64,000 nucleotides of DNA. Origin: Ectobius pallidus. Taxonomy: Eukaryota > Arthropoda > Insecta > Blattodea > Ectobiidae. Position numbers and translations under genes: made by a program. The notes beneath the pieces were generated by a model, which was not told the origin of the DNA, did no database searches, and saw nothing but the letters and a program-made list of their open reading frames with translations. The DNA lies in assembly GCA_964059195.1 (NCBI GenBank), contig CAXKWD010000009.1, positions 86,091,432 to 86,155,431 on the forward strand, in the 5' to 3' direction. Below are positions 1 through 12,500 of the stretch, one piece after another. Numbering within the stretch: position 1 is the stretch's first letter; every line of letters starts with the position of its first letter.

Positions 1-3000
1 TTGTTTGATTCCGTTTTGTTTCAGTGTGTCCACCCACAGTTTGCTACAAAACATACTGGCATTGTCACATAAAATTGAAGAAATTTGGCCATACTGTACC
101 ATGTAGTGCTTAATTATTTTGTGTAAGCAACTTCTGCTGTTTACACGCCTCATGGGGTATATCTTTACAAATTTTGTATAAATGTCATATAGCACTAGCA
201 TATATTTACAACCGAACTTCCCTGGAGGTAGTTCGTGCACATCTAACGCTACCATTTCGTTAGGCCTACTTGCAATAATAGCTTGGGGAATGACGTCATA
301 CTTAATGTTCAGTGGTTTGCACTGTTGGCATAATACACAGCAAGCTACTATCTTCCTTACTTTCTTCGATATATGTTTAATGTAAAAATGTTCTGAAATA
401 TTCATTATCAGCCTTTCAGTACCGGCATGATTCATGCTTTTATGGTATGCATTTATCAGGTCTGTTTCCAATGATTTCGGTACATATGTCTTCCACATGG
501 GGTATTCTTTACCATGTAACTTGTACAAAATATTATCTTTCACTCCTATAGTGACAAGTTTCTCGTCATTCTCTTCAACTGAAATATCTGTGTCCCTATC
601 GTCACTTCTACTTGCTAATGGCGTTTCTATTATAGGCGTAGCCTTCTCTTTCAATGCTTTCAGTTCCATGTCCTCATCTTGTATTCTAGCAATTTCACGA
701 AATCTTTTAACAATCTGCTTTTCGTGTTGAATGTCAATTTTCATAATCTTTACATCGTACGTGGGCTTGTCGAGATTTTCTGGAATTTCTGGGGTGTTAT
801 TTAACCTTGATAACAGGTCCCCGAAGATATTGTCTCTTCCGTGTACGTGTTCTATGGTGACGTCATACGCTAGAATTTCCATCACATATCTGCTCAGTTT
901 ATTATTGGCAAGTTTGCATCTGGCAATGAAAGAAAGTGAAATATGGTCACTGTATACCTTAATTTTCTTTCCGTATATGTACGTTCTGAATTTCAATAGA
1001 CCAAAGTATACTGCGGCTATTTCTAACTCAGTTACTGTTGCATTTTTCTCTGCTTGTGAGAGTCCCCTGGATGCGGTACTTATAACTCTATGATTCCCTG
1101 CATCGTCACGCTGCATGAGTACACTGCCAAGACCTATCCGGCTCGCATCGGTGTATATCTCAAACTCCTTATTCATATCCGGCCTTTCTAGCAAAATACT
1201 TTGCGCAAATAGTTTCTTAACTTTCTCGAAAGCATTACTTTCTATTTCCGTCCATTTCCATTTGTTACTTTTCTGCAAGAGAGCATTTAGTGGGGCGACT
1301 TCCTGCGCGTATCCTACTACAAATCTTTTCTGGTATTGCATTATGCCTAGTACCTTGCGTAGTTGCTTCTGATTTTTAGGATGCGGGAGTTGCAAGATGC
1401 TCTGAATTCTCTCCTCATTAGGCCTAATACCACGCTGTGTGATTACATAGCCTAGAAAGTCTACTTCTGGTTTGAAAAATTGTGATTTTTCTGGGTGTAT
1501 TGTTAAACCATTCTCTCTTAGTTTACTTAGTACATAATCAATGTGTCCTATGTGGGCTGTGACGTCCTGCGAGTGCAAGAAAAAGTCGTCGACGTACTGT
1601 GTCGCAAATTCTTTCGTCGAATCTTTGAAAATTCCATCTAGCGCTCGTAGTAAGGCTCCTGAGCTCGTCTTTAATCCAAAAGCTACTCTTCGGAACCAAA
1701 ATTGTTTCCCGTTATGCAGAAATGATGTATATTTCCTAAGGTGTTCAGCCAAGGGTATTTGCAAAAATGATGACGTCAGGTCAATAGACGAAAAATATTT
1801 GTCGTCCGTCAGTCTCGCTAAGAGTTGCTCTACTGACTCGCTTCTAACTCCATCTGGTACTGTATATGAGTTCAATTTCCTCGTATCCAAAGTTAAGCGT
1901 ACAGATCCATTCTTTTTAATTACGAAGCATAATGGATTAATATATGCTGATTTAGCTGGCTCTATAATTCCGTTGGCTAACAAGTCGTCTATTAGGGCAT
2001 CTGCTTTTTCACTAATAGCAAGAGGTATATTCCTAGCGCTGTACTTGAATGGTTTTATGTCCTCAGTAACTTCAAATTCGTGAATGTACGATCGGCACAT
2101 GCCGGGTTGGAATGAGAAAACGTCCCTATTCTTGAGTAGTACATGGTGTAACATTCTACGTTCATCGTTATTCAATCCATGTGCTGCCTTTACTTTATCG
2201 TATAACATCTCAGTTATTTTAGAGTCGTCAGTAGACATTCTATTACATGTTATTATTTCTTCTGTAAAGCTACTCTGGCCCATACTATCTTCATTGTGTA
2301 GTTTACGTAATGCAATGACTTCATCGCTGCATAGTTTGCAATGGTAGCTTTTACAGTCGCAAATCTCATCGTAATATTTACTTTCTTCCTCTATGGGAAA
2401 TTTCAGTTCCGCAATACATTGATTTATATTTACTTGCAAATGTTCAACGAAGAATGATTCTTCTTGAATATCCCTTTCATTGTCCATTAAAATGTCTTGT
2501 TCCTGATGGGCTGCATTACTGAATGGAATTGCTATATTCATTTCTTCCCTGTGTAGACTGAGTTGTTTTTCCTCAAAATTTATTTTAGAATTCCACGTTT
2601 GAAATAGGTCACATCCAATAATAATCGGGCTCGTCAATAATGGTACAACTAATGCCATAACTTCTACTATTATCCAGTTATTATTAATCCCTTGTAGTTC
2701 CATTTCTAGTAAACATTGGTATAACACCTTATTCTTATGTTTGCCTATTGCTACTCGGCAATAAATATTGCAAGTTCGTACGCTTATTAGTTTCTTTCCC
2801 TGTCTAAGTAAGTCTTCGTACAACTGCTGGCTTATAACTGAATTCGATGAGCCTGTGTCAACAATGGCATCGTATTCCTTATTGGAAATCCTCACCTTTA
2901 TACACGGTGGTTGGCAAACTACATTTTCCTCTTTATCTGATAATATTAGCTTCTGCATATCTTGTTGTAAATTATTATTGACATTTTCCATCATATTATT

Positions 3001-3138
3001 ATTATTAATCCTATTTCCAATTGTTGAAATCATATTAATATGTCTACTGCTTGCATTCTCATTATTTATGTCATTTATCTCATTATCACCACTAATTGGG
3101 AACGCAGTCAATTCGTGGCATTCTAGTTTACCGAATTG
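1..3138 (-). CDS. pol: Ty3/gypsy-type Pol polyprotein (protease, RT, RNase H, integrase), cut by window edge
   Basis: One open frame runs on the minus strand from 3138 to the window edge without a stop that I can see. Order of domains: aspartic protease with VDTGSSNSVIS near 2862; reverse transcriptase with its catalytic box QYVDDFF at 1599-1579; Ty3-type RNase H with EIYTDAS near 1150; an HHCC zinc-finger region near 330-200; and the start of the integrase core, with the second catalytic Asp in LCDN near 66. The third integrase acidic residue lies beyond position 1. Protease-RT-RNaseH-integrase is the Ty3/gypsy order (Copia elements place integrase first). The frame is -1 relative to gag and overlaps its end by 16 nt, so Pol is probably made by frameshifting. 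Sites checked along the frame (protease, RT, RNase H, integrase) are all in register, so this copy may be young. Confidence 0.9.
3123..3138 (-). promoter_or_regulatory. gag/pol overlap, probable -1 frameshift zone
   Basis: The pol frame opens just after an in-frame TAG at 3141-3139, and gag stops at 3125-3123, leaving a 16-nt overlap. Codon phase (gag starts at positions of remainder 2, pol at remainder 0 modulo 3, read downward) requires a -1 shift. The overlap reads TTCGGTAAACTAG near its end. I see no canonical X XXY YYZ heptamer; GGTAAAC only offers re-pairing at the second codon. The mechanism is therefore open. Confidence 0.55.
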
Positions 3139-5408
3139 CTATTATTGTTGCCTGTCTGTCCCTTATTCTGAAATGGTTTAGCCTGTGGATTTAATTGTGA
3201 GTTAGGCCTATCATCCTCACTATGGTTCGAGTCATGGTCGCTATCTGTCCCATTCCTGTTGGAATTAAATCTGCCGTTTCCTCTCCAAGATCCTCTGCCT
3301 CGTCCATTGAAATTTCTCCCATTATTTCTATTCCAATTTCCTTGAAATGTAGGCCTGTGAAACCCTGAATTGTACCGATTAGGTCTCATCCACGCTGGCA
3401 TATTTCTCCTAAATTGACTAGCTGGAGGTCTCCTATCGAATCTCATATGGTTTATTTGCCTGTCTTGATTTCGATTGTTATTATTATTTCTCCATTGTTG
3501 GTTATTTGTATTCCTGTTCTGGTACCCATTTCCATTGTTGAAAGGCCTATTCTGGTTTCCTTGGTTATTAAAGTTCCTTCCATTTCTATTATCAAACTTT
3601 TTCTGTGGGTTCCCATGGTTACCATTATTACTGTTATTGTTATTAAATTTCCTTTTACCGCCATTGTTGGGTGGAGAATTGCACTCTGCCCTCTCCCCTC
3701 TAACAAAGTTATTATTTCTCCTATAATCCTGGGACGTACTTGGTTGTTCCTTATTATAGTTATCATTGCTACGTCTCCCATGAAATATTGGCGTTTCACT
3801 AAGATCGAATTGCGACAAAATTTCAATTAAGTCTGCTAACTCTCTAGGTTTGGCAACAAGAATTGGAAATTTAATGTGATCAGGGTAATGTCGAACAATT
3901 AAGTCAATAAACTGTGAGTCATCCATAGCTGGTTCTAGTTTCTTAGCTTTGGTTGCCATGGAGATCAAATAGTCTATCATCGTACCATCCCTGTCTGCTC
4001 TATAGTTCCCATTGGTAAGATCAGCTTTTATTTTGTTCTGAAAAGCACTATTCCAGAAACGAGCAAGAAAAGATTTCTTAAAAAATTCATAATTCTGGCT
4101 TTCCGTATGAGTAACTATATACCATTGCAAAATATTACCTCTTAGACATTTCTTAACTATCGTTAACTTCAAATGATCTGGTATTTGTTTAACCGCAAAA
4201 TAGAATTCCAATTCGTCAATAAATTCACGTGGGTTTCTGTCTTGGTCATCTCCGTATACAGGAAGACTAAATTCATTTAAAATGTGGTTGGGTAAGACAT
4301 CTGAATTTGAAACTAGCGTTTTACTGATAGTACTAACGTTACTACTACTGGGCCTATCATTTTCAATGTTTGCTGAAGCAATAGAACCACTAGGTGTTCT
4401 TTCCCGTACAACATTATCATTATTATTACACTGCACAACAATATCACTGGTACTTACTGCGTTTGAGTTTACCTTTTTAATCTCATCAACTTCTCTACGG
4501 AGTGCTACAATAGATTGATTCTGTAATTCAGAAGCATGAACCAGTTCACCTCGTAATTCAGTTATTACATTATCTTGAGCCTTAAGTTCTCTGGTTATGT
4601 CAGATCTTAATTTAACAATTTCAATTTGGTTTGATCCTATTTTCTTTTCATTACTGGAAATTTTAGTAGCGAGCTGGTTGCATTTCGTCTGAATTTCAGA
4701 GCATAAGGTTATTTGTTGCCCTTTTAATTCTTGTATATTCACATTCATACCTTCCACACTCGATTCCAGATTTTGTTGAATCTGTGTTAATTTTGTGTTC
4801 ATGCTCTCACTTTGTGTTTTGAGTTGTGCTTCTACGTTTTGCTGTGCTTGTGTTAATTTTGTTTCTACATTTTGCTGTGCATGTGTTACTTGTGTTATTT
4901 GTGCTGCAACATTTGTAATACTAGCATTTTGTTGTTGCATTTGTTGACTTTGTTGTTGCATTGACAAGAATAGATTTTGTAACATAGATTTGATATCACA
5001 ATCTCTATCCATATTTGAATTATTTTCTACTGTATTGGTCACTTGTGCTATAGTAGGGGTTTCTTGTACCACAGTGTTATTTGTCTGTGCAACATAAGGA
5101 ATTTCTTGTGTAACTGTCTGTACCTGTGTTGAATTAGGTGTGTCTTGTGCAACAGTATTTACATGTGTTAAATTCACTGTGTCTGGTTGTATTTCTACTG
5201 TAGTATTAACATTTAATGTCAATACAGTGTCGTTGTGTACAGGTGTATCAGTCTCGTGTTCACTACCAACTGTTTCTGCCTCAGGCCTATCTGTACTGAC
5301 ATTATTTTCAGATTCAATATTATCTTCTGCCATATTAACAGTATCTTCCTCCGATTCAAGATGTTTATTTGTTACAAGTTTAGAATTTCTCAATTTCATC
5401 TCCAGCAT
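3123..5408 (-). CDS. gag: Ty3/gypsy-type Gag, 761 residues, no CCHC zinc knuckle
   Basis: Structural protein of the LTR element, lying directly upstream of pol on the same strand. The N-terminal third is Thr/Val/Gln-rich, followed by a Gln-rich heptad-like stretch (roughly residues 150-330) that should form coiled coil. A capsid-like region follows (roughly 380-560) with the hallmarks of retrotransposon gag p24-type domains: REFIDELEFYF, then CLRGNILQWY and a downstream DLIVRHYP segment. The last ~190 residues are extremely Asn/Arg/Gly-rich (many FNN, RN and GRGR steps) and end in VN before the stop. There is no Cys-X2-Cys-X4-His-X4-Cys knuckle anywhere; the basic low-complexity tail presumably binds RNA instead. 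The ATG at 5408 is followed by a second in-frame Met three codons later. Confidence 0.88.
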   Translation of the reverse strand: MLEMKLRNSKLVTNKHLESEEDTVNMAEDNIESENNVSTDRPEAETVGSEHETDTPVHNDTVLTLNVNTTVEIQPDTVNLTHVNTVAQDTPNSTQVQTVTQEIPYVAQTNNTVVQETPTIAQVTNTVENNSNMDRDCDIKSMLQNLFLSMQQQSQQMQQQNASITNVAAQITQVTHAQQNVETKLTQAQQNVEAQLKTQSESMNTKLTQIQQNLESSVEGMNVNIQELKGQQITLCSEIQTKCNQLATKISSNEKKIGSNQIEIVKLRSDITRELKAQDNVITELRGELVHASELQNQSIVALRREVDEIKKVNSNAVSTSDIVVQCNNNDNVVRERTPSGSIASANIENDRPSSSNVSTISKTLVSNSDVLPNHILNEFSLPVYGDDQDRNPREFIDELEFYFAVKQIPDHLKLTIVKKCLRGNILQWYIVTHTESQNYEFFKKSFLARFWNSAFQNKIKADLTNGNYRADRDGTMIDYLISMATKAKKLEPAMDDSQFIDLIVRHYPDHIKFPILVAKPRELADLIEILSQFDLSETPIFHGRRSNDNYNKEQPSTSQDYRRNNNFVRGERAECNSPPNNGGKRKFNNNNSNNGNHGNPQKKFDNRNGRNFNNQGNQNRPFNNGNGYQNRNTNNQQWRNNNNNRNQDRQINHMRFDRRPPASQFRRNMPAWMRPNRYNSGFHRPTFQGNWNRNNGRNFNGRGRGSWRGNGRFNSNRNGTDSDHDSNHSEDDRPNSQLNPQAKPFQNKGQTGNNNSNSVN

Positions 5409-6181
5409 GGCACTAACTCTGTATTATTAATTGTAGTGAAAATAATTAATTTTACCAATAGCCTATGGTTTACACTACTGCTTTTACAATACTTGCATGT
5501 ATTTCTACTGTCTCAATATTCTTATGTTGGCTACTGAATGCTGGTAAACTTTTATAATAATAGCAAGATGTTATTATAATAACACTGTTTGAAATTATTT
5601 GCTACTTACAACGTTTGTTTTAAGCACTGGCAAATTATGTTTTACTGGACAAAAATTATCATATAGGCTACACAATATTATTTTACACTGGCAGTACAAG
5701 TTTTTAAACTGGACAAAATAATACCTATCTTTATCAAAATATTAACTGAGGCAGTAACATCTGGAATCTTATACACATTTATTCAGATTTTTCACTTACT
5801 ACTTTGTAGAACAGTATTCGTGTAGGTCCCGCTGCCTTCCTTCAAATTTGGGTTGTGTTGTCCCGTTTTCTGCTGTCCAGTGGTTTTTTTAGGTTACCAG
5901 CTGTTGCCATCGAAGTTCCAAGTTGCTGTAGCTGCATTCCAGTGGTCCAGATTTATAGCTTAAAGTTGTAGGCTATACTGCAAATGAAGTTCCACGTACC
6001 TAATGTTGCCTTCCTTCATCCAGTGCTCCAATTTGTACCAGCCGTTGTGCCCGTCTCCCCACGCGAAAAATTTTGGTATGGTAATCTAGTGTGCCACCTA
6101 TTCTCTCTCCGCTAACTAATTAATGCTATGGGATGTCCCGAGATATTTTTCGAGCCTAAGAACGTTGGGCCTGCCACATTG
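5409..6181 (-). other. Untranslated leader of the LTR element with candidate primer-binding site
   Basis: About 770 nt separate the presumed LTR end from the gag start, without an ORF of note. Read on the minus strand, the LTR end is followed three bases later by TGGCAGGCCCAACG, which has the TGG start of a tRNA-primed site; I could not assign the tRNA. The boundary is inferred, because the other LTR lies outside the window. Confidence 0.45.
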
Positions 6182-7023
6182 TAAGGGTTTTGGGGGTTAA
6201 CCACGTTGAAAGGGGGTTTTGTGGGTTATTGGAAGAGGTTCGATGTTGTACGTCTAAGTACATTGAGGGCGGCCATTTTACCTGCTATTCCTCCTCGTTC
6301 GATGCCGTGTTGCCAGATCTCTCAGGCTTCTGGTTTCCTGAAATGGCTATGTAGGGTGGCAAAAGGATATCTATGGTAGAGCAATGAGAAACTTTATCTT
6401 AGGGGATTAATTAGTCAGCATTTATTACTATTGTTTACATCGGTGAGCTATTACAAAAGTATCTTACTATGGAGCTTGGGTTGGAGAGAGAAGTTCTACT
6501 GATATTTAAGGCCTTGTGTCAACGCGCCTATTCTGGTTAGCACACACTAGAATTTACCAACCTGATATTAATTAAAGGTTATTAACCATGATGTCCGTGG
6601 GCGATCCTGGGCTTCCTTCTAGGCTGTAGATTATTTGCGCCATGCGCTTAGAAATACTTGGCGAGCAAGGACTGAATTACCGGCGTCCATTGCTGAGTAG
6701 CCTGCACGACGTGTACGCCTGTTGTCAGTATAAGTATATAAGCGGATAAGATCGTGTGAGGCACGCGCTAGGCCTTATATACACCTAGTAGCTTCTCTCC
6801 CACTCCAGCCGATATAGTACTCTTCACTACAAATGCATCACCCCTCTGCTGTCGTCAGTGACGCTATCTCTACTGTGATTGGCTCTCACTGACGTCAGCC
6901 TAGTATGGGTAGTGCTGTACATGATTATTGCAGCGGCGGGGAATTGGTGATTCATAGGGTTTATCCCATAAAGTTAGTTTGACTGAGTCCTTATCGCTGG
7001 GTAAAATCTCCCGCGAAATAGAC
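6182..7023 (-). repeat. Candidate 5' LTR of the Ty3-type element
   Basis: Read on the minus strand the segment begins TGTCTATTTCGCGGG and ends AACCCTTACA, giving TG...CA ends, and sits just upstream of a TGG-type primer site. A TATATAA box lies at 6781-6775, as expected of an LTR promoter. The second LTR is left of the window, so neither identity between LTRs nor the target duplication can be tested. Exact ends could move. Confidence 0.5.
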
Positions 7024-7279
7024 AAAGGAAATGTTTATTAAATTAATAGCTTTTGTCGTATTTATTGGATTAAAATATGGTTAACATATTTTAATTCCTT
7101 GTTATTTCCTGCATATTTTAATATATGGATATGCTGTAGTTCTTCATTATTGTGACTTTTCTGTATTTTACTTATTTCTTGTATACTACTTTGCTTAAGG
7201 CTGTGATGTCTTTGTTGGTTGTCTGAATGACGTTAACGTCTGCTACATAATGTTGGTATGATTGTTTTAAAAATGATTT
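7024..7279. other. AT-rich spacer
   Basis: AT-rich sequence between the LTR and a LINE fragment. I recognise nothing in it. Confidence 0.4.
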
Positions 7280-7690
7280 TTAAGTGTGTAGTGCATCAAC
7301 CATCCCTCGCAAATCCTCCTCCCGTTAAATCTATCCTAATATTGTTAAAGACCTATGTCTAGGTCTTCCAAGTGGTCTTTTCCCTTCAGGTCTCCCAGTC
7401 AATATTTTTGAGATATGTCTTTCCTCTCCCATGCAAGCAACATGTCCTGCCCATTTCATCCTTCGTAATTTAATTACCCTTGCTATATCTGGTGACAAGT
7501 ATGGGTTAAGAAACTCATTATTATGCAGTTTTCTCCAGTCCCCATTTTCATCTCTCTTAGGCCCAAATATTTTCCTAAGTACTCTGTTTTCAAATACTCT
7601 CGGATTATGCTCTTCCCAAAGAGTAAGCGACCATGTCTCACATCTATATAATACAACAGGCAGGATAATTGTCTTATAAATAGTCAATTC
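7280..7690 (-). pseudogene. 3' end of a non-LTR retrotransposon (RT C-terminus)
   Basis: The minus-strand frame 7687-7331 shows the C-terminal signature shared by many insect LINEs: an upstream VLYRCETWSLTL, then RRMKWAGHVACMGEE and GKRPLGRPRH. The frame then breaks and resumes one base out (NNIRIDL). Only the part after the RT catalytic core remains, so this is a 5'-truncated dead copy. The clade is uncertain (RTE/I-like). Confidence 0.75.
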
Positions 7691-7871
7691 ATATAGTATA
7701 TTAAATTTATTATAATTGCTTCACTGTGTAAGTTCCAAAAAATCTTTATAACATTCATTTCAGAATAAGTATAATGAAACAAGGGAATCTTATCAAAACT
7801 GAATGTTTTACAGAATAACCAAACTATTGTGATTTCACAATAAATAATGCGATAAGAGTTAATAAACAACA

Positions 7872-8014
7872 CACCATGCCTTTCTTTCTTTGTCCTTTAT
7901 CATAGTTGACACTGTTGTTGGTTGTATACCAATCTGTTTCATTCCATCCCCAACTTTTCTAGTAATTTCTATCTCCTGCCCTATGCTAAACCATTTCCTT
8001 TTCTTTGTCTCCAT
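7872..8014 (-). pseudogene. CENP-B/pogo-type helix-turn-helix fragment
   Basis: On the minus strand from the ATG at 8014, about 48 codons read METKKRKWFSIGQEIEITRK and, further on, TTVSTMIKDKE. This resembles the N-terminal DNA-binding helices of Tigger/pogo transposases and their domesticated relatives. Several residues are missing between the helices and no downstream DDE domain follows, so it is most likely a relic. Confidence 0.5.
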
Positions 8015-8641
8015 TGCCACAAATATACAGTTCAAATAGTAAAGTATGTACAGTACTCTAATTTATTTTTAAAGCACAATAGTAACATCCCTAGTTTTCA
8101 ATATTTAGAAGAACACGATTTAAATTTGAAGACACTACAGTATGCAGTAGATATATGGCATGACACTTGTTCCTCCAAGCAGTCGCCATATTGTATTCTC
8201 TCATTATCAATTGTTGGATTTTTTAAGTTGATGCTTAAACGACTGATCGTTCTTGCCAAAACATCATAGGAGAAAAGAAATAAATAATACGTTAATAATA
8301 TTTAAGCTAATTATTACACTTCTACAAGATTGTTTACTTTAAATTTCTGATTATTTAGTAATTACGTGTATATACCTGTGCTGTAACATTCTATCTTTGT
8401 ATTGTATTTTTGTATTTAATTCTGTTTAATTCTTTTTACTTTCATTTAGTCCAACATCATCTTGCATGATTGATGGACTTAAATAAATAAATATTTGTGG
8501 AAGAAATAAAGATGTAACAGCAAAATATTAATTTTTAAATGTTTATACTTAATACTGAAATGACCGTAAGCAATGGAACTGTAAAAATGAAATATCTTTC
8601 TTTTATAATATATGGATACGAGAGGGGATTTAAAATATGTT
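8015..8641. other. Spacer without recognised features
   Basis: AT-rich; short unrelated ORFs only. I see no motif that I can name. Confidence 0.35.
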
Positions 8642-9291
8642 CCGTATTTTACGGACTATAACGCGCTCCGGACCATAAGACGCACCTTGATTTTAGAATG
8701 GAAATATGAAGGAAAATAAATTTAATGTGATTCTAAACGAAATATTTTAAAGGAAATAATATACTTCATTGCATAAACAAATTATAGTCTTGTACAATAG
8801 GATCACTGTAAATCTCTTCTAACTTAAAATGTGCGTTGTACGAAAATCTCTTCTCTACATGACACAACATGTAAATTTTAACAACTGAACTGATTTCTCA
8901 CTGAAAATACTTTTACACCCTCTAACCCTCAATTCAGCATACGTAAGTGTAGCGGGACAAGGCTGTTTAGAGGTCATTGCTTTCATTTAAACCACCCGGC
9001 GGAGACAACTCCTTTCGTATAAAAGAACTCAACATTCCTTTCTTTTCGCATATACCTGGTTTTCAGCTACCCTTATTTTGCGATTGTGACAAGTGCACTG
9101 ATGTTCAATCTGTGCCAAAATTTTTAACTATCTTATCGTTTACAACAACTTGTTTATAACTATGATATTCCGACAATATTTACCAAAATTAATTTTTTTT
9201 TTAAAGTGTACTTCGGACCATTAGACGCACCCAACTTTCAAGGCTCTGTTTTCAAGGTAAAATAGTGCGTCTTATGGTCCATAAAATACGG
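8642..9291. mobile_element. MITE with CCGTATTTTA terminal inverted repeats
   Basis: The left end reads CCGTATTTTACGGACTATAA and the right end, reverse-complemented, CCGTATTTTATGGACCATAA. A second inward-facing copy of the GGACCATAAGACGCAC motif occurs near both ends. No coding capacity. The flanks are TT on the left and TA on the right, possibly a decayed TA duplication; the superfamily is not decided. Confidence 0.65.
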
Positions 9292-9373
9292 TACTTAATG
9301 TTGAAAAGTACTGTAAACTGAAGCCCTTTACATCAAGATTAAACTGTATCTACTTAATAATCAATACACTTAC

Positions 9374-9522
9374 TTCTTTACAGGGGTTAACACTTTTATC
9401 CAAGTTGGATTAAGATCTGCAAGTTCAGCATCATGACTCTTCTTACGTGCAAATCCAAGACGACAGTACAAGGAAACAGCATTTTTCACAGCCTGAGTAT
9501 CAATCTGTAGTACATTCGCCAA
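9374..9522 (-). CDS. FAM91A1: FAM91A1 exon, last one found
   Basis: Acceptor TTTTACAG; encodes [28 protein letters not shown] and [13 protein letters not shown]; donor GTAAGT two bases into the next codon. The coding sequence must continue to the left. Confidence 0.9.
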
Positions 9523-12500
9523 CTGTAAAAAACATGCTTAATCACTAGGTTTTCTGGTGAACCATGCAAACACAAAATGCAAGAACATGTTTAAAATATC
9601 TCCTAAATAGGTCCTACTTAAATGTACCCTGAACTTGAAATCTAGCTTATTCACAAGAATTTTATTGACCAAAAATACAGCCACACTGTTCCCTTATATC
9701 TTACAAGGGAACTGTACTGGTTATCATAGGTAATCCCACGAGAGTTGACGAGTTCATTGATACTAGATAGTACTTAGTTTTCTTGAATCCCCAATTGTTC
9801 CACCTTGACAGCTGCCAAATCAAGCGCAATTAGCCTTAAAACAGGACAACCATTCTTCATTACGCCAACTAGAAATTGGTTTAAAAAAAAAGTATTTACA
9901 ATTTTTTTCAGAATTTCTTCAGGAGCTGTTTAAGAATGGCAACAGAGCCGCTAAGTTATATACTTATATGTTATTTAACTGTGGACACTTTTAAGCAAAT
10001 TTTCCTCATGGTCACAACCACAGCAATGAAATGATTACTCTTGCCCATAATCTTGAGTACTCTTATGTTAGGGTTTTTCCAGTAGCAGAAGAATTAGCAT
10101 AATAATTCCTATCTTTTAGACATCTACACTGGTTTCCACCCTGATTTCATCCCTCTACAAAACACAGAAACTTCTCTAGTAAGTGCACCATCTTGGCAGC
10201 TATACAGTTCAAAACATAAGCTAATAAAATTAACTGATGGATTTAGTGATTCAAAGCTAGTGCACATGAATCTAATGAAATGTTCTTTTGGGGGGGGGGG
10301 GGGGGGGAGGGGGGGGAAGCAAATGAAAAAAATAATATTAATGATATGTTACTTTAAAGCAGTGAATGTAATAGCAACTGAGATATCACATAGGTGATTC
10401 TCTGGCGCACAATCTCTGGTGAAAAATAACACTACAAATCATAGTTGCAAGTGGTATCATGGTTAGTTGATTAGGTCAAGGATGATCTTCAGCGAGAACC
10501 TCATTTTAGTTTGCACATTCCCAGAAAAAAAAAAAAAAATAAAAAAAAAAAAATAATAATAATAATAAATAAATAAAAAATACAGAATTCTGTATGCAGA
10601 AAACAAAATAAAAGGTAAATACTCTGCCAGTTCAAGAAGAGAGGAATTCTGTTAATATTTCTTTTTGTCTTCCCTTGTAATTTTCACAACTGATCAAAAC
10701 AGTCAGAGGGAATAATGGCTCCTAAAATATATTCCTTTAAAAAACAATTAGGTGAAATTAAGTGTACAAATCAATTCTACACTATCTTTCTATTCACTGA
10801 TAGATTATTTTATGATTATTTAACATGGGGTGTACTGAAACTAGGGCCTGTTACATTTGGTGTGCTGAGATTTTGCCCCACAGTAGTTCTTTTACATGCC
10901 TGAAAATCTATCTACAGTCAAGAAACCTGTAACATTCATGCACACATCGACCTGAGCTGAGATTGAACCCACATCCTTGAGAACAGAAAGCCCATGCCAT
11001 ACTAACTGCGCTACCCAGGCCGACTATTTATCTATTGTATTCATATGTTTGTTGCAGTTGTAGCAAAACTGAACTGAATGGAATGGGAACAGAGTCTCTT
11101 GCTGTATTGATATTTTAAATCAAATGTAAAGCATTCTCAAACATGCTTCAAAGGCACTGACAATCACAGATATTAGAATCTTACCTCTCCAACAGAAGTA
11201 TGTTCATCAATAGACACGAAGATCTTGTATAATAAAGTCTCAAAATAGTCTCCCAAGACACGGTTCATAACAAAACCTTCCAGTGGGGGTAGTATTATGT
11301 GGTCATCTTCCTCTATAGGGACATCAAGGTAGATCAGACCTTTCCTGTAATGGATCAGTGGTTACATACACATGTCCTCAAAAGCAAATTTTACACAAGG
11401 AAAAACAGTTTTGCTTCTAAATGGTGAAAGTATGGGAGTTTTCAATTAAATCATACTCACTTATATAACTTGTGAACCAAGGTGTAGTCCAAATCTCCTG
11501 CTTTCTGACATCCATGATCAATGATTCTGTCTATTAACTCTCTTTCTGGTTGTGATATCAACTGGAAGAGAGAGAATATTTTTATTTTCAATATCTGACC
11601 TAACCTGTCACAGTATACTAAATGCAATAATTTAATAGAAGTGCATGGCAGAGGGATAAATATATAACGGCATCACCTGGGTTTCATATTTTGCTTGTAC
11701 TTGGAAGTAAACTTACAGAGTAATTTACTTCCGATTTTCAAACTCGAGGCCCTTTACATAATGATAAATCACTCTACTCTACTCTTAATTTGCAGTAAAA
11801 TTTAGCTTAAAATTCCAGGTTTATTTATAATTAATCAAATATGAACAGATTCTTACCCTAATATCCTCTTCAACAACACATCCCACTTCTACATTCCACC
11901 ATGGCTCTATATTCACATCTACTGGTTTTGGTGGAAGCAAATCTTTGACATTTTTTCTTCGGAAAAGTTTTCGACCTGATCGACACTGATTCATCAACTC
12001 TATGTATTCATTTCTACCAATTCCAAGTAAACGCAAACCTGTCAGAAAAGAAGAAAAATAATTAAACCATGTCATAAAAAAAATTATATAACACACAAAA
12101 CATATGGCTTTCATATCTATCTTGAAATGGTATAACATCTAGAGAAGTATAGCAAAAGTAATTCCCTATTGCACTCCCCCAGATTGCAGTGCACCTTGAC
12201 CAGGGGCATGTGTTTATGAAGGATTATTTTATCATTTGTGGTTTTTAATAAGCTCAATAAAATTTTAAAAAACCCAGTTATTTTAGGTCAGGTCCGCCCA
12301 AACCTTTTTACATGCAGGGCCACTAAGTAATATAAGCAACTGTTCGAGGGCCGTATGTATATTTCAACAAAATATACTGTATACATTTATATTTTATGGA
12401 GCATCAAAGTGGCAAAATTGGGTTTACCTAATGATTACTTTTATTTTAAACAGTGTATTACCCAGTTTTAAAATAGAGAATATTATAGGAGAAAAATTCC

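Noticed and set aside
182..2347. Plus-strand ORFs across the pol region
   Set aside because: The minus strand carries continuous, motif-bearing Pol here; the plus frames have no family resemblance.
3414..3830. Plus-strand ORFs overlapping gag (also 2768-3181, 4282-4518, 5140-5537)
   Set aside because: Shadows of the repetitive minus-strand gag/pol coding sequence; hydrophobic compositions are those of the reverse frame.
7023..7028. Target-site duplication of the LTR element
   Set aside because: The other end is outside the window, so no duplication can be demonstrated.
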